From: Paenibacillus sedimenti | GTDB lineage: Bacteria; Bacillota; Bacilli; Paenibacillales; NBRC-103111 | Assembly: GCF_014534655.1 (NCBI RefSeq) | Contig: NZ_JACVVD010000002.1 | Span: 682,001 to 746,000 of the forward strand | Direction of reading: 5' to 3' | Length of the DNA stretch: 64,000 nucleotides | Shown here: positions 51,816 to 60,554 of the stretch, piece by piece | How the letters are laid out: the number at the start of each line of letters is the position of its first letter | Numbering within the stretch: the stretch's first letter is position 1 | Made by a program: the position numbers and the translations under genes | The notes under the pieces: model-generated | Told to the model about the DNA's origin: nothing | The model's input: only the letters and a program-made list of their open reading frames with translations | Database searches by the model: none

Positions 51816-52739
51816 TTGGCGCATAAAAAGATGGTGAACAGCGTTACTGAGCTGATCGGGGATACCCCCGCCGTGCGGATTAACCGCTTGGTACAGGAAG
51901 GCGATGCCGAGCTGTATGTGAAGCTCGAATATTTCAATCCGAGCGGCAGCGTGAAAGACCGCGCCGCGTATAATTTGATTGCGCAGGCGGAGAAGGACGG
52001 ACGGCTCCGGCCCGGCGCGACCATCATTGAGCCGACCAGCGGCAACACGGGAATCGGACTTGCGATGAACGCCGCTGCCAAAGGCTACAAAGCCATTCTT
52101 GTCATGCCGGATAACATGACCAAGGAGCGGATCACTCTGCTCAAGGCCTACGGAGCAGAGGTCGTGCTTACGCCCGCGGCGCAGCGGATGCCGGGGGCGA
52201 TCGCCAAAGCGGTGGAGCTGCGGGATCAGATTCCAGGCAGCTACATCCCGCAGCAGTTTGAGAATCCGGCGAATCCGGACATTCACCGGACGACAACAGC
52301 ACTGGAGATCATCGAGCAGATGGACGGACGGCTCGATGCGTTTGTTGCCACCTCGGGAACAGGGGGAACGATCACGGGGACGGGCGAGGTGCTAAGGGAA
52401 AGGCTGCCGGGGATCCGGATTTACGTTGTGGAGCCCAAAGGCTCCCCGGTGTTATCCGGCGGCAGCCCAGGACCGCATAAGCTCGTGGGAACGAGCCCGG
52501 GTTTTATCCCGGCCATCTTGAACACGAGCGTTTATGACCAGATCATTCAAGTAGCTGATGAAGACGCGATTCAAACAACGAAAGATATGGCTAGCAAGGA
52601 AGGTATTCTGGTGGGACCTTCAGCGGGAGCCTCGGTCTGGACAGGTCTGCAAATCGCTCGTAAGCTAGGATCGGGTAAAAGAGTGCTTTGCATCGCGCCG
52701 GATACAGGCGAGCGGTATTTGAGCATGGATATTTTTTAA
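51816..52739 (+). CDS. cysK: Cysteine synthase (O-acetylserine sulfhydrylase)
   Basis: PLP-dependent enzyme that makes cysteine from O-acetylserine and sulfide, 307 aa. PLP lysine in NPSGSVKDRAAYNLI (Lys near residue 47), the substrate loop EPTSGNTGIGLA, and the phosphate-binding ATSGTGGTITGTGEVL. TTG start at 51816, 8 bp after AAAAGGAGGGG; the ATG at 51831 is less well placed. Bacillales usually carry two or more paralogues, and this one is not next to folate genes, so which of them it is cannot be settled. The gene is moderately GC-rich. Confidence 0.93.
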   Translation: MAHKKMVNSVTELIGDTPAVRINRLVQEGDAELYVKLEYFNPSGSVKDRAAYNLIAQAEKDGRLRPGATIIEPTSGNTGIGLAMNAAAKGYKAILVMPDNMTKERITLLKAYGAEVVLTPAAQRMPGAIAKAVELRDQIPGSYIPQQFENPANPDIHRTTTALEIIEQMDGRLDAFVATSGTGGTITGTGEVLRERLPGIRIYVVEPKGSPVLSGGSPGPHKLVGTSPGFIPAILNTSVYDQIIQVADEDAIQTTKDMASKEGILVGPSAGASVWTGLQIARKLGSGKRVLCIAPDTGERYLSMDIF

Positions 52740-52763
52740 TCATCATTTTTCATAATATGTTTA

Positions 52764-52792
52764 TTGAATAAAAATTCAAGATTGAGTATAAT
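52764..52792 (+). promoter_or_regulatory. Sigma-A promoter of the small GNAT-like gene
   Basis: TTGAAT (52764-52769), 17-bp spacer, TATAAT (52787-52792). It implies a start site near 52799, which favours the GTG at 52833 as the true start. Confidence 0.7.
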
Positions 52793-52832
52793 TATAGATG
52801 TAAAAGGGTTGAAGTTGAAAGGTGGTTATATT

Positions 52833-53126
52833 GTGAAATTAGCCTACGTGAATGAGGTTCCGCAAAAAGATCAACTCGCTGAGTTTATACAAGCATATAC
52901 AAACGAATGCATAACTTCAGGGATGCAGTATCCTGGGGATTTGAGCCTTCAGAGCCCGCAGTGCGTCATTTCCGTATACGACGAGAACGAGTTGGTCGGC
53001 ATTGGCTGCTTGGAAAACTCCATGCATATCCATGTGCGCCCGACCTATAAACATCGTGAAATTGAGAACACGGTTCACAAGCTGCTGCAAGCCGAATCGA
53101 AGTTTTACGTCACACAAGTCAAGTAA
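52833..53126 (+). CDS. Small GNAT-like hypothetical protein
   Basis: A 97-aa protein: MKLAYVNEVPQKDQLAEFIQAYTNE, then ISVYDENELVGIGCLEN and HIHVRPTYKHREIENTVHKLLQ. The order strand-helix-strand-helix and the RPTYKHREI segment resemble the acetyl-CoA-binding part of a GNAT N-acetyltransferase, though the protein is much shorter than the usual 150 aa. GTG start at 52833 behind AAAGGTGG. Own promoter and terminator, so single gene. Function unknown. Confidence 0.72.
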   Translation: MKLAYVNEVPQKDQLAEFIQAYTNECITSGMQYPGDLSLQSPQCVISVYDENELVGIGCLENSMHIHVRPTYKHREIENTVHKLLQAESKFYVTQVK

Positions 53127-53145
53127 ATAACTGTTCATGCATGGC

Positions 53146-53177
53146 GGCCATAAGATTGATGCTTATGGCCTTTTTTT
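53146..53177 (+). terminator. Terminator of the GNAT-like gene
   Basis: GGCCATAAG (53146-53154) and CTTATGGCC (53162-53170), a perfect 9-bp stem, followed by seven T. Confidence 0.9.
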
Positions 53178-53261
53178 GTGCCCACACATTGAATTCGGAC
53201 AGCAGTTCATTGTAAGATTGTAAGATGACATATTAACCATCAATGAAAGGTAGGTTTAACC

Positions 53262-53753
53262 ATGGATACTTTGAAGCTTAAAATTCTCGAACTACTGAAA
53301 GAAGATGCGCGACGCAGCGCGGCACTGATCGCCACCATGCTTGGAACGGCGGAGGCCGATGTGGCGCGAGCGATAAGCGAGATGGAAGCGGATAAGGTCA
53401 TCGTCAAATATGCGACAGTGGTGAACTGGAGCAAAGTAGATGACGAAAAGGTTACCGCCCTGATTGAAGTGCAAATTACACCGGAACGCGGACGCGGGTT
53501 CGATGCGATCGCGGAACGGATTTATTTATATCCGGAAGTAAAATCAGTTTATCTCATGTCTGGCGCTTATGATTTGCTGGTGGAAATCGAGGGAAGCTCG
53601 CTCAAGGAAGTCGCATCTTTCGTTTCTAATAAGCTGTCGCCGATTGACCGTGTGCTTTCGACAAAAACGAATTTTATTTTGAAAAAATATAAACAGGACG
53701 GCATTATTTTCGAGGATCAGGAAGATGATCATCGCATGCTCGTCTCGCCATAA
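53262..53753 (+). CDS. alaR: Lrp/AsnC-family regulator, probably AlaR
   Basis: A 163-aa regulator. N-terminal winged HTH (about 3-60: LKILELLKEDARRSAALIATMLGTAEADVARAISEMEADKVI) and a C-terminal ligand-binding RAM domain (about 70-150: TALIEVQITPERGRGFDAIAERIYLYPEVKSVYLMSGAYDLLVEIEG). AAAGGTAGG precedes the ATG. It sits 14 bp upstream of the aminotransferase gene, the arrangement of alaR-alaT (yugG-yugH) in B. subtilis, where AlaR activates alaT. Identification rests on that arrangement and family. Confidence 0.85.
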   Translation: MDTLKLKILELLKEDARRSAALIATMLGTAEADVARAISEMEADKVIVKYATVVNWSKVDDEKVTALIEVQITPERGRGFDAIAERIYLYPEVKSVYLMSGAYDLLVEIEGSSLKEVASFVSNKLSPIDRVLSTKTNFILKKYKQDGIIFEDQEDDHRMLVSP

Positions 53754-53767
53754 GGAGGCGCTAGGCC

Positions 53768-54973
53768 ATGATCAAAGATGAAACTACGATCCCGCAAGTG
53801 ATAAGCAAGTCCATGAAAGACTATCTGGCTCCTGCGGTGCGCGAAATCCCTCCTTCCGGCATTCGCAAGTTTTTTGACTTGGTTAGCAACAGCAAAGAGG
53901 ATATCATCTCTCTTGGTGTGGGCGAGCCTGATTTCTCAACGCCATGGCATGTCCGTGAAGCCGCCGTATACGCTTTGGAGCGCGGCCGTACGAAGTACAC
54001 GCCTAACTCAGGGATTCCCGAGCTCCGCGAAGCGATCGCCGAGTACTTGCATACTTCATTCAAGGTGAAGTACGAGCCATCTGACGAAGTGCTGGTAACG
54101 GTAGGCGGCAGCGAAGCTATCGACTTGGCTTTGCGGGCATTAGTCACGCCCGGGGATGAGATTCTAATCCCGGAGCCTTGCTACATTTCTTATTCGCCTA
54201 TTACAAGTATTAGCGGAGGAAAGCCTGTCGGCATTGAGACGTTTGCCAAAGATCAGTTTAAGCTGACCGAAGCGTCTCTTCGTGCAGCGCTGACTCCACG
54301 CTCCAAAATATTAATTCTTTGTTACCCCAGCAATCCGACCGGCGGCATCATGACGTACGAGGATTGGCTGCCGATCGCCAAAGTGGTCGAAGAGAAAGAT
54401 CTGATCGTTATTTCCGACGAGATTTATGCTGAGCTGACATACGGCCAAAAGCATGTCAGTTTTGCCGCTATGCCAGGCATGAAGGACCGCACCATTCTCG
54501 TCAGCGGTTTCTCCAAAGCATTTGCCATGACAGGCTGGCGTATGGGGTATGCATGCGGTCATCAAGACCTCATCTCAGCCATGACCAAAATTCATCAATA
54601 CACCGTAATGTGCGCACCTGTAATGGGACAGGTGGCTGCCCATGAGGCGCTGACAAACGGTTTGGAAGAGAAAGACCGGATGATGGAATCTTACAATCAG
54701 CGACGCCGGTTGGTAGTGAAAGGATTTCGGGAAATCGGACTTGAGTGTCATGAGCCGCAAGGTGCGTTCTACGCGTTTCCAAGCATCGTAAATACGGGCT
54801 TAACTTCTGATGAATTTGCCCAGCGTTTGCTCTATGAGGCTAAAGTAGCCGCAGTGCCCGGACACGTGTTCGGACTAGGCGGAGAAGGGTTTTTACGTTG
54901 TTCCTATGCCTATAGTGTCTCGCAATTGAATGAAGCACTAGAACGAATCGGAAATTTCCTCAAAAAAATGTAA
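53768..54973 (+). CDS. alaT: Class I aminotransferase, probably alanine transaminase AlaT
   Basis: PLP enzyme of 401 aa, fold type I. The PLP lysine is in SGFSKAFAMTGWRMGYA (about 240-256); NPTGGIMTYEDW, EPCYISYSPI and ISDEIYAELTYG are the other family blocks. AAGGAGGCG precedes the ATG. Its coupling to the Lrp-type gene suggests the alanine/glutamate transaminase role of B. subtilis AlaT, involved in alanine supply. Related enzymes such as PatA are alternatives. Confidence 0.88.
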   Translation: MIKDETTIPQVISKSMKDYLAPAVREIPPSGIRKFFDLVSNSKEDIISLGVGEPDFSTPWHVREAAVYALERGRTKYTPNSGIPELREAIAEYLHTSFKVKYEPSDEVLVTVGGSEAIDLALRALVTPGDEILIPEPCYISYSPITSISGGKPVGIETFAKDQFKLTEASLRAALTPRSKILILCYPSNPTGGIMTYEDWLPIAKVVEEKDLIVISDEIYAELTYGQKHVSFAAMPGMKDRTILVSGFSKAFAMTGWRMGYACGHQDLISAMTKIHQYTVMCAPVMGQVAAHEALTNGLEEKDRMMESYNQRRRLVVKGFREIGLECHEPQGAFYAFPSIVNTGLTSDEFAQRLLYEAKVAAVPGHVFGLGGEGFLRCSYAYSVSQLNEALERIGNFLKKM

Positions 54974-55040
54974 AAAAGAAGTAAAAATATATTTTCATTG
55001 GGCTCAAAAACTGGTATTCTTGAAGTAAGGAGGGATGAGC

Positions 55041-55307
55041 ATGGCTTTTATGGAATATCAACTAACTACGTACAGCAAGCATTTGCATATTCGCGAAAAC
55101 GAGTCCGAACAGCGCTGGTTATTCAAGCATGCGAAGAAATCCAAATCCCTTATTTCCTTGGAAGAAGAAATACATTCTCTGAGACGAATGCTGGAACAAA
55201 TGGTCGTCGACGGAAGAGCAATGACTTCGGATTCCGTTGTTGAACTTAGCACCGTACTCGATCATAAAATTAATGAATATATGAATAAAGGGAAAAAAAG
55301 TCGGTGA
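55041..55307 (+). CDS. Spo0E-family aspartyl-phosphate phosphatase
   Basis: A small sporulation phosphatase of 88 aa that dephosphorylates Spo0A-P in relatives. The C-terminal half is the Spo0E domain: EEEIHSLRRMLEQMVVDGRAMTSDSVVELSTVLDHKINEYM, with the conserved SxxxD-like motif STVLDHKINEYM. The N-terminal 40 residues are basic. ATG 55041 is 7 bp after AAGGAGGG; ATG 55035 is too close to the site. Its stop codon lies inside the following terminator hairpin. Supports a spore-forming host. Confidence 0.85.
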   Translation: MAFMEYQLTTYSKHLHIRENESEQRWLFKHAKKSKSLISLEEEIHSLRRMLEQMVVDGRAMTSDSVVELSTVLDHKINEYMNKGKKSR

Positions 55308-55320
55308 TAAACCGACTTTT
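55295..55320 (+). terminator. Terminator overlapping the Spo0E-like stop codon
   Basis: AAAAAGTCGGT (55295-55305) and ACCGACTTTT (55311-55320), loop GATAA. The TGA stop (55305-55307) falls in the hairpin. Confidence 0.85.
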
Positions 55321-55350
55321 CTCATGTCATACGGAGGGACTATATTCAAC

Positions 55351-55896
55351 ATGAATATTTTGAAATTTATGAAAGTCAAACTGTTTCTTGTCACGATGGT
55401 CGCACTCATGGTTATGCTGGCTGGTTGTGGCGGACCGAAGCCGGATGTTTCTATCTTTATAATGGGCCAGAACGGTTTCCCTGCCGAAATTGGGTCCAAG
55501 CTTGAAGACTCGCTTAAATCCAAAGTCGGGGAGATACCGACTGTGAAGATCGTTACTTCTCCTATTTTCTCTATGGAAAAAATGATTGTCGAGCTGGCTG
55601 CAGGGGGCAATGGTATTTTCGTCCTGCCGGAAGAACAATTTAACGTACTATCGAAGCAGGCTGGTTTTGTGCCTTTGGATGACACCATCCAACCTGAGGA
55701 TTATCCGAACGGCGTTATTGAAATCGCCGAGGAAGGCAAGCCTGCCGAAAAGCATCTCTACGGCATTCCGCTGGCGGACAATAAGTGGATGAAGGAGCAG
55801 GGATTCAACGGTAAAGGTCTTGTGGCGTTCATTCCGCAAAATGCCGAGAAAATCAACGAAGCGAAACAAGTGCTCAAAATCATCGCGCAGAAGTAA
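55351..55896 (+). CDS. Hypothetical lipoprotein
   Basis: A 181-aa protein with a signal peptide and the lipobox VMLAGC (Cys near residue 28). The mature part contains DVSIFIMGQNGFPAEIGSKLEDSLKSKVGEIPTVKIVTSPIFSMEKMIVELAAGGNGIFVLPEEQF, which resembles the start of an extracellular binding-protein fold, with no clear partner. ATG 55351 has GGAGGG 13 bp upstream; ATG 55369 is also possible. It lies directly upstream of the B12 operon promoter but is not part of it. Confidence 0.75.
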   Translation: MNILKFMKVKLFLVTMVALMVMLAGCGGPKPDVSIFIMGQNGFPAEIGSKLEDSLKSKVGEIPTVKIVTSPIFSMEKMIVELAAGGNGIFVLPEEQFNVLSKQAGFVPLDDTIQPEDYPNGVIEIAEEGKPAEKHLYGIPLADNKWMKEQGFNGKGLVAFIPQNAEKINEAKQVLKIIAQK

Positions 55897-55902
55897 CAAG
55901 TC

Positions 55903-55931
55903 TTGTACTACGAATGAATCTCATCTATAAT
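55903..55931 (+). promoter_or_regulatory. Promoter of the cobalamin operon
   Basis: TTGTAC (55903-55908), 17-bp spacer, TATAAT (55926-55931). Predicted transcription start near 55938, just before the riboswitch. Confidence 0.75.
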
Positions 55932-55964
55932 CGACAAAGAGATTACTAGTCAGTAAATCATGCA

Positions 55965-56145
55965 GCCATAGGTGCTGGCAGACTCATAATTTAAAGAGTT
56001 TGCCGCTTAATAGGGAAGCCGGTTAGATTCCGGCACGGTCCCGCCACTGTAATCCGGGAAATGTCCTCGATATGCCACTGTTCTGCTTCTAGCCGGATGG
56101 GAAGGTGAGGAAGTTAATGCCCGTAAGTCAGGAGACCTGCCCATG
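55965..56145 (+). ncRNA. Cobalamin (B12) riboswitch
   Basis: Typical cobalamin aptamer: GGTGCTGG near the 5' end, GGGAAGCCGG..CCGGCACGGTCCCGCCACTG in the core, and the B12 box AAGTCAGGAGACCTGCC (56125-56141). A terminator hairpin follows (56230-56263), so transcription of the operon is expected to be cut when adenosylcobalamin is bound. Boundaries are approximate. Confidence 0.96.
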
Positions 56146-56229
56146 GTGCCGTTCACGACATCCTTCGAGGAAAAGGATCGCGTTAAATCAGGAGGCGACT
56201 TTTTGTTGCCGTATACCGCGATTTATCGT

Positions 56230-56263
56230 CCCCTCTGTTCCTTAGGAACGAAGGGGATTTTTT
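56230..56263 (+). terminator. Expression-platform terminator of the riboswitch
   Basis: CCCCTCTGTTCC (56230-56241) pairs with GGAACGAAGGGG (56245-56256, one internal mismatch), followed by T (56258-56263). It lies 49 bp before btuF. Confidence 0.85.
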
Positions 56264-56311
56264 GTTGGGGGATCTGTTCGTTGAGTAAACATAGAGAGAG
56301 GGATTAACCAG

Positions 56312-57334
56312 ATGATGACTAAGAAAAGATGGAAACAAGCGCTATTGCTCAGTACGGCAATGGCAGCTGCTGTCAGCCTTGCAGGCTGCGGCAAGAATGA
56401 AGCGCAGCCGGAGATTTCCGATCCGGCCAAGATTAGTTCAGGGGCGACCAAAGCTCCTACGGCGACGGCGTCGCCATCAGCTGCCGCTATGAAGACGCAG
56501 TATCCACTCAAAATTAAGGATGCGACCGGTAAAGAGTTTACCTTTGAAAAGGCGCCGGACCGTATTGTATCGGTTTCGCCCGCAGAGACAGAAGGCTTGT
56601 TTGCATTAGGATTAGATGACAAAATCGTCGGTGTTTCCGATTTCGATGATTATCCAGAAGCGGCAAAATCCAAGCCCAAAATGGGCGGGATTACAAAGCC
56701 GAATCAAGAGGCGTTGATCGCTGCGAACGCAAGTGTTGTGATTGCAGGTGTTTCGATGAAAGCAGATACGGTAGAAAAGCTTCGTACGATGAACATCAAT
56801 GTGTTCAAAGTAGAGCCCAAAACATTGGATGACGCCATTGCGGATATCCAAACTTTTGGCCTAATTACCGATCGTCAGGAGCTAGCGGAAAAGGTTGTAG
56901 CCAAAATGAAAGCGGACCGTCAGAAGGTCGTTGATGCCGTGAAAGACGTGAAACCTGAACAGAAGAAAAAGGTGTACATTGAATTCAGTCCAGGCTGGAC
57001 AGTGGGCAGCGGCGAGTTTATGGATGAGCTGATCAAACTTGCAGGCGGCGTCAATGTTGCTGGAGATACAAAAGGCTGGCATCAAATCAGTGAAGAGAAA
57101 ATTATTCAGCAGAATCCGAATGTGATACTTTATGCCAAAGGGTTCGTCGATGATAAAAGTAAGAAACCGCTGGATGAAATTATTCGCGCACGCAGCGGAT
57201 GGGATCAAATCGACGCTGTCAAAAACAAAAAAGTCATTGGTATAGATCATAACCTGCTAAGCCGTCCTGGTCCAAGAATGACCGAAGGACTGCTGGAAAT
57301 GGCGAAAGGTATTTATCCCGAACTGGTGAAATAA
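56312..57334 (+). CDS. btuF: Cobalamin-binding lipoprotein BtuF
   Basis: Extracytoplasmic binding protein of the class III (helical-backbone) type, 340 aa. Lipobox SLAGC with Cys near residue 26, followed by a Ser/Thr/Ala linker. The core has DATGKEFTFEKAPDRIVSVSPAETEGLFALGLDDKIVGVSDFDDYP and, later, AGGVNVAGDTKGWHQISEEKII, the BtuF/FecB pattern. Cobalamin specificity follows from the riboswitch and the downstream cob genes. AGAGAGGG precedes the ATG. btuC starts 1 bp after its stop. Confidence 0.92.
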   Translation: MMTKKRWKQALLLSTAMAAAVSLAGCGKNEAQPEISDPAKISSGATKAPTATASPSAAAMKTQYPLKIKDATGKEFTFEKAPDRIVSVSPAETEGLFALGLDDKIVGVSDFDDYPEAAKSKPKMGGITKPNQEALIAANASVVIAGVSMKADTVEKLRTMNINVFKVEPKTLDDAIADIQTFGLITDRQELAEKVVAKMKADRQKVVDAVKDVKPEQKKKVYIEFSPGWTVGSGEFMDELIKLAGGVNVAGDTKGWHQISEEKIIQQNPNVILYAKGFVDDKSKKPLDEIIRARSGWDQIDAVKNKKVIGIDHNLLSRPGPRMTEGLLEMAKGIYPELVK

Positions 57335-58384
57335 ATGAAAAGAAAATTAATGCTATGGGGAGGAGTAGGAGTCATACTCCTTCTTCTTTCTATTCTGATC
57401 AGCTTATCAATTGGAACAGCACATCTTCCGCTGCTCCAGATCGCTGGTATTCTCGGTAAACACCTTCCTTGGCTGGGCGGGTATATCGACGCGAACTGGC
57501 AGCAGTCTTCGGAGCAAATCATTATGAAGGTGCGATTTCCCCGCGTCTTGTTAGGCATTCTCGTTGGGGCTGCGCTGTCCGTCGCAGGAGCGGCGTTTCA
57601 AGGAGTACTGCGTAACCCGCTTGCTGATCCGTATGCGCTTGGTGTGTCATCGGGGGCCTCGGTGGGGGCGGCCTTTTTAATCTATTTCGGTCTGCATTAT
57701 GCTTGGTTTGGCGCTTGGTCGATCCCTATCGTCGCGTTCGGAACCGGTCTCATTTCTTTATTGCTTGTTCTACGGCTTGCTAGAATCGACGGGAAGCTGA
57801 AGATGGAGACGTTAATTTTATCCGGCGTGGTTATGCAAGCTTTCTTGGGGGCGATCGTCTCGTTCATGGTATCCATTTCCAAGCAAGTCATCAATGAAAT
57901 TGTGTTCTGGCTAATGGGCAGCTTGGCCATGAGAGGCTGGTCTTTCGCGCTGATGATGTCTCCCTATTTGCTAGTTGGATTTGTGGTGCTCATCAGCTAT
58001 GCCAGATCATTAAATTTATTGGCGCTTGGCGAGCGTCAGGCCGCTCATCTCGGTGTCCATGTGGAGAGGACGAAGCTCATTGTACTGATCGTAGCTACTT
58101 TGATCACGGCGGCCGCTGTATCCGTAGCAGGCGTTATCGGCTTTGTCGGATTAATCGTGCCGCATTTGGTACGCCTGCTGGTGGGTCCTGATTATCGTTT
58201 AATTTTGCCGCTGTCCGCGATTGGCGGAGGTATTTATGTGCTTTGGGCAGATACGCTGGCAAGAACGCTGCTTAGTCCGACGGAAATCCCGCTCGGGGTT
58301 ATCACAGCTTTTCTGGGAGCGCCATTTTTCGCTTACTTGCTTCATAAAGATAAGAAAAACTTCCATCGAAGTATTACAAAGTAG
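57335..58384 (+). CDS. btuC: Cobalamin ABC transporter permease BtuC
   Basis: FecCD-type permease, 349 aa, ten predicted helices. Family blocks: RFPRVLLGILVGAALSVAGAAFQGVLRNPLADPYALGVSSGASVGAAF (about 70-115), and AGVIGFVGLIVPHLVRLLVGPDYR. Immediately adjacent to btuF (TAA then ATG). Its partner ATPase is encoded 110 bp downstream. Assigned to vitamin B12 uptake from the operon context. Confidence 0.93.
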   Translation: MKRKLMLWGGVGVILLLLSILISLSIGTAHLPLLQIAGILGKHLPWLGGYIDANWQQSSEQIIMKVRFPRVLLGILVGAALSVAGAAFQGVLRNPLADPYALGVSSGASVGAAFLIYFGLHYAWFGAWSIPIVAFGTGLISLLLVLRLARIDGKLKMETLILSGVVMQAFLGAIVSFMVSISKQVINEIVFWLMGSLAMRGWSFALMMSPYLLVGFVVLISYARSLNLLALGERQAAHLGVHVERTKLIVLIVATLITAAAVSVAGVIGFVGLIVPHLVRLLVGPDYRLILPLSAIGGGIYVLWADTLARTLLSPTEIPLGVITAFLGAPFFAYLLHKDKKNFHRSITK

Positions 58385-58494
58385 CCAGACCGCTTTTAGA
58401 GGAAGTTTTTCATGCCAATAAGAATTTCGTTTTCCGACCAATCGGAAACTTATAAATTCTTATGTGGTAAGAAAACGTTAAGAGGTTGATCAGC

Positions 58495-59271
58495 ATGATT
58501 GAAGTTAAGCAGCTTTACCGAAGCTTCAGAGGACAGAAAGTACTGGAGAATATCAGCTTTGAGGTTAAGCAAGGAGAGTTTTTTGGTATTATTGGGCCTA
58601 ACGGAAGCGGGAAGTCAACGCTGCTTCGCTTAATCTCAGGCGTTGACCGCGTTACTGCCGGGGAAGTTCGGCTCCAGGGGCAGCTGGCTTCGTCGTACTC
58701 CCGTAAAGAATTGGCGCGATGGCTGGCAGTGCTGCAGCAGGACGCTTTGCCTCCAATCGGGTTTACGGTCAAAGAGGTTGTGGAGATGGGGCGTTATCCC
58801 TTTCAAAACTGGCTCGGTGAGGACTCGGAAGAAGCTGAGCCGCTCATCGCAAGTATTATCGATAAGCTGAATCTGGAGCCGTTGGTTCATCGAACCATCG
58901 AACGGTTAAGCGGCGGCGAACGGCAGAGAGTCGCTCTAGGCAAGGTCATGGCGCAACAGCCGCGGCTGCTTATGCTCGATGAACCGACAACATTTCTCGA
59001 TATCGGCTATCAGGTTCAGATGATGGATTATATTAGGGAGTGGCAGTGCGAATCTCAACTGACCGTAATCGCTGTTCTTCACGATTTAAATTTGGCGGCT
59101 CAGTACTGCAGCCGGCTGATGGTTGTCCATCAGGGCAAGATTGCCGCCATCGGAACGCCTGAGGAAATCATTACCAGCGGGTTGATCGCAGAGGTGTATG
59201 GAACGGTACCGATCGTTTTACAGCATCCACGCAATCACGCACCGCAGATTTTATTACAGCCGGGAAAATAG
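58495..59271 (+). CDS. btuD: Cobalamin ABC transporter ATPase BtuD
   Basis: ABC ATPase of the FepC/BtuD type, 258 aa. Walker A GPNGSGKSTLLRLI (about 35-48), signature LSGGERQRVALGKVMAQ, Walker B LLMLDEPTTFLD and the H-loop VLHDLNLAAQY. Start at ATG 58495 with AGAGGTTG upstream; TTG 58486 is possible. Forms the transporter with BtuC and BtuF. cobT follows after 23 bp. Confidence 0.94.
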   Translation: MIEVKQLYRSFRGQKVLENISFEVKQGEFFGIIGPNGSGKSTLLRLISGVDRVTAGEVRLQGQLASSYSRKELARWLAVLQQDALPPIGFTVKEVVEMGRYPFQNWLGEDSEEAEPLIASIIDKLNLEPLVHRTIERLSGGERQRVALGKVMAQQPRLLMLDEPTTFLDIGYQVQMMDYIREWQCESQLTVIAVLHDLNLAAQYCSRLMVVHQGKIAAIGTPEEIITSGLIAEVYGTVPIVLQHPRNHAPQILLQPGK

Positions 59272-59294
59272 ACAATGGACGGGGGGACTGAATC

Positions 59295-60344
59295 ATGAGT
59301 CATTTGGAACAAATTGTTGAAAGCATAAAGCCTGTACATCAAGAGTTTATCGATCTGGCGAGCAGGCATTTGGATCAACTGACCAAACCGCCCGGAAGCT
59401 TGGGGAAACTGGAAGATATCGCTCGCCAGATGGCAGGGATAACGGGTGAAGTGATGCCTGAATTTGAGAAAAAGGCGGTCATTGTCATGGCTGGCGATCA
59501 TGGCGTCTGCGAGGAAGGCGTCAGTGCATTTCCGGCTGAAGTTACGCCGCAAATGGTGATGAATTTCTTGAACGGCGGCGCTGCCGTTAATGTACTCGCC
59601 AGACACGCCGGAGCAGATGTCTTTTGCGTAGATATTGGAGTAAACGCGGATCTGGAGCATCCGGATCTCGTTGCCCGTAAAGTGAGGAAAGGAACGCGTA
59701 ACATGGCTCGCGAGGCGGCAATGACTCATGAAGAATCATTGCAAGCGATTATTGAAGGCGTAGAAGTGGTGGATGACTACGTAAGTAAAGGTTACTGTCT
59801 CTTCGCGACGGGGGATATGGGCATTGGCAATACAACGGCAAGCGCAGCGATCCTCTGCGCGCTGACCGGGCTTGATGCAGGCTTTGCCGTAGGCCGGGGA
59901 ACGGGGATTGACGACGCGAAATGGCTGCATAAGCAAGCGGTGGTGAAGAAAGCGTTAGAGGTGAATGCTCCTAACGCCGAGGACGCCCTTGATGTGTTAG
60001 CGAAGGTCGGGGGACTGGAGATCGCCGGCCTGGTCGGGGTGATTCTCGGCGCAGCGAAGAACCGCTGTCCTGTCGTCGTCGACGGCTTCATCTCGTCGGC
60101 GGCAGCGCTTGTGGCGAGCCGGTTAGCACCGCTGAGCGCGTCCTACATGCTCGCCTCGCACTTGTCGCACGAGCAGGGGCACGGCAGGATGCTCGAAGCT
60201 ATTGGCCTCGGAGCGATGCTGCAGATGGATATGCGCCTGGGGGAAGGCACAGGGGCGGTGCTTTGTTTTAACCTGGTCGATGCCGCAGGCAAGATCATGA
60301 AGGAAATGGCGACATTCGATAGCGCAGGCGTGTCGCGTGGTTAA
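59295..60344 (+). CDS. cobT: Nicotinate-nucleotide--dimethylbenzimidazole phosphoribosyltransferase
   Basis: Activates the lower ligand of B12 by forming alpha-ribazole phosphate, 349 aa. Family blocks: LDQLTKPPGSLGKLEDIARQMAGI (about 25-48), VMAGDHGVCEEGVSAFP, GDMGIGNTTASAAI, and HLSHEQGHGRMLEAIGLGAMLQMDMRLGEGTGA near the C-terminus, with the catalytic Glu expected in this region. GGGGGGAC upstream of the ATG. A 210-bp stretch without a clear gene separates it from cobU. Confidence 0.96.
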   Translation: MSHLEQIVESIKPVHQEFIDLASRHLDQLTKPPGSLGKLEDIARQMAGITGEVMPEFEKKAVIVMAGDHGVCEEGVSAFPAEVTPQMVMNFLNGGAAVNVLARHAGADVFCVDIGVNADLEHPDLVARKVRKGTRNMAREAAMTHEESLQAIIEGVEVVDDYVSKGYCLFATGDMGIGNTTASAAILCALTGLDAGFAVGRGTGIDDAKWLHKQAVVKKALEVNAPNAEDALDVLAKVGGLEIAGLVGVILGAAKNRCPVVVDGFISSAAALVASRLAPLSASYMLASHLSHEQGHGRMLEAIGLGAMLQMDMRLGEGTGAVLCFNLVDAAGKIMKEMATFDSAGVSRG

Positions 60345-60554
60345 GTAAGAATATAAGTTTAAAAAGTCCGCTTTCAGAACCGAGAAGGTTGGATGAAACT
60401 GGAGAAGGAGGAACGGAACGTAGTGATTTGCTACGTGAGTACCGGAGTTCCCAGGTTCATTCAAGATTCGATGTCGGCATTACTTCATGAAATTCTACGT
60501 TATCAAAGTGGACTTTTTAAACAACCTTTTAGGAGAAGGAGGCGGGGTGAAGTC

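Noticed and set aside
60393-60554. 54-aa N-terminal extension of CobU
   Set aside because: CobU begins directly at the P-loop strand; GGAGAAGGAGG precedes the ATG at 60555. The 210-bp gap after cobT shows no other gene.
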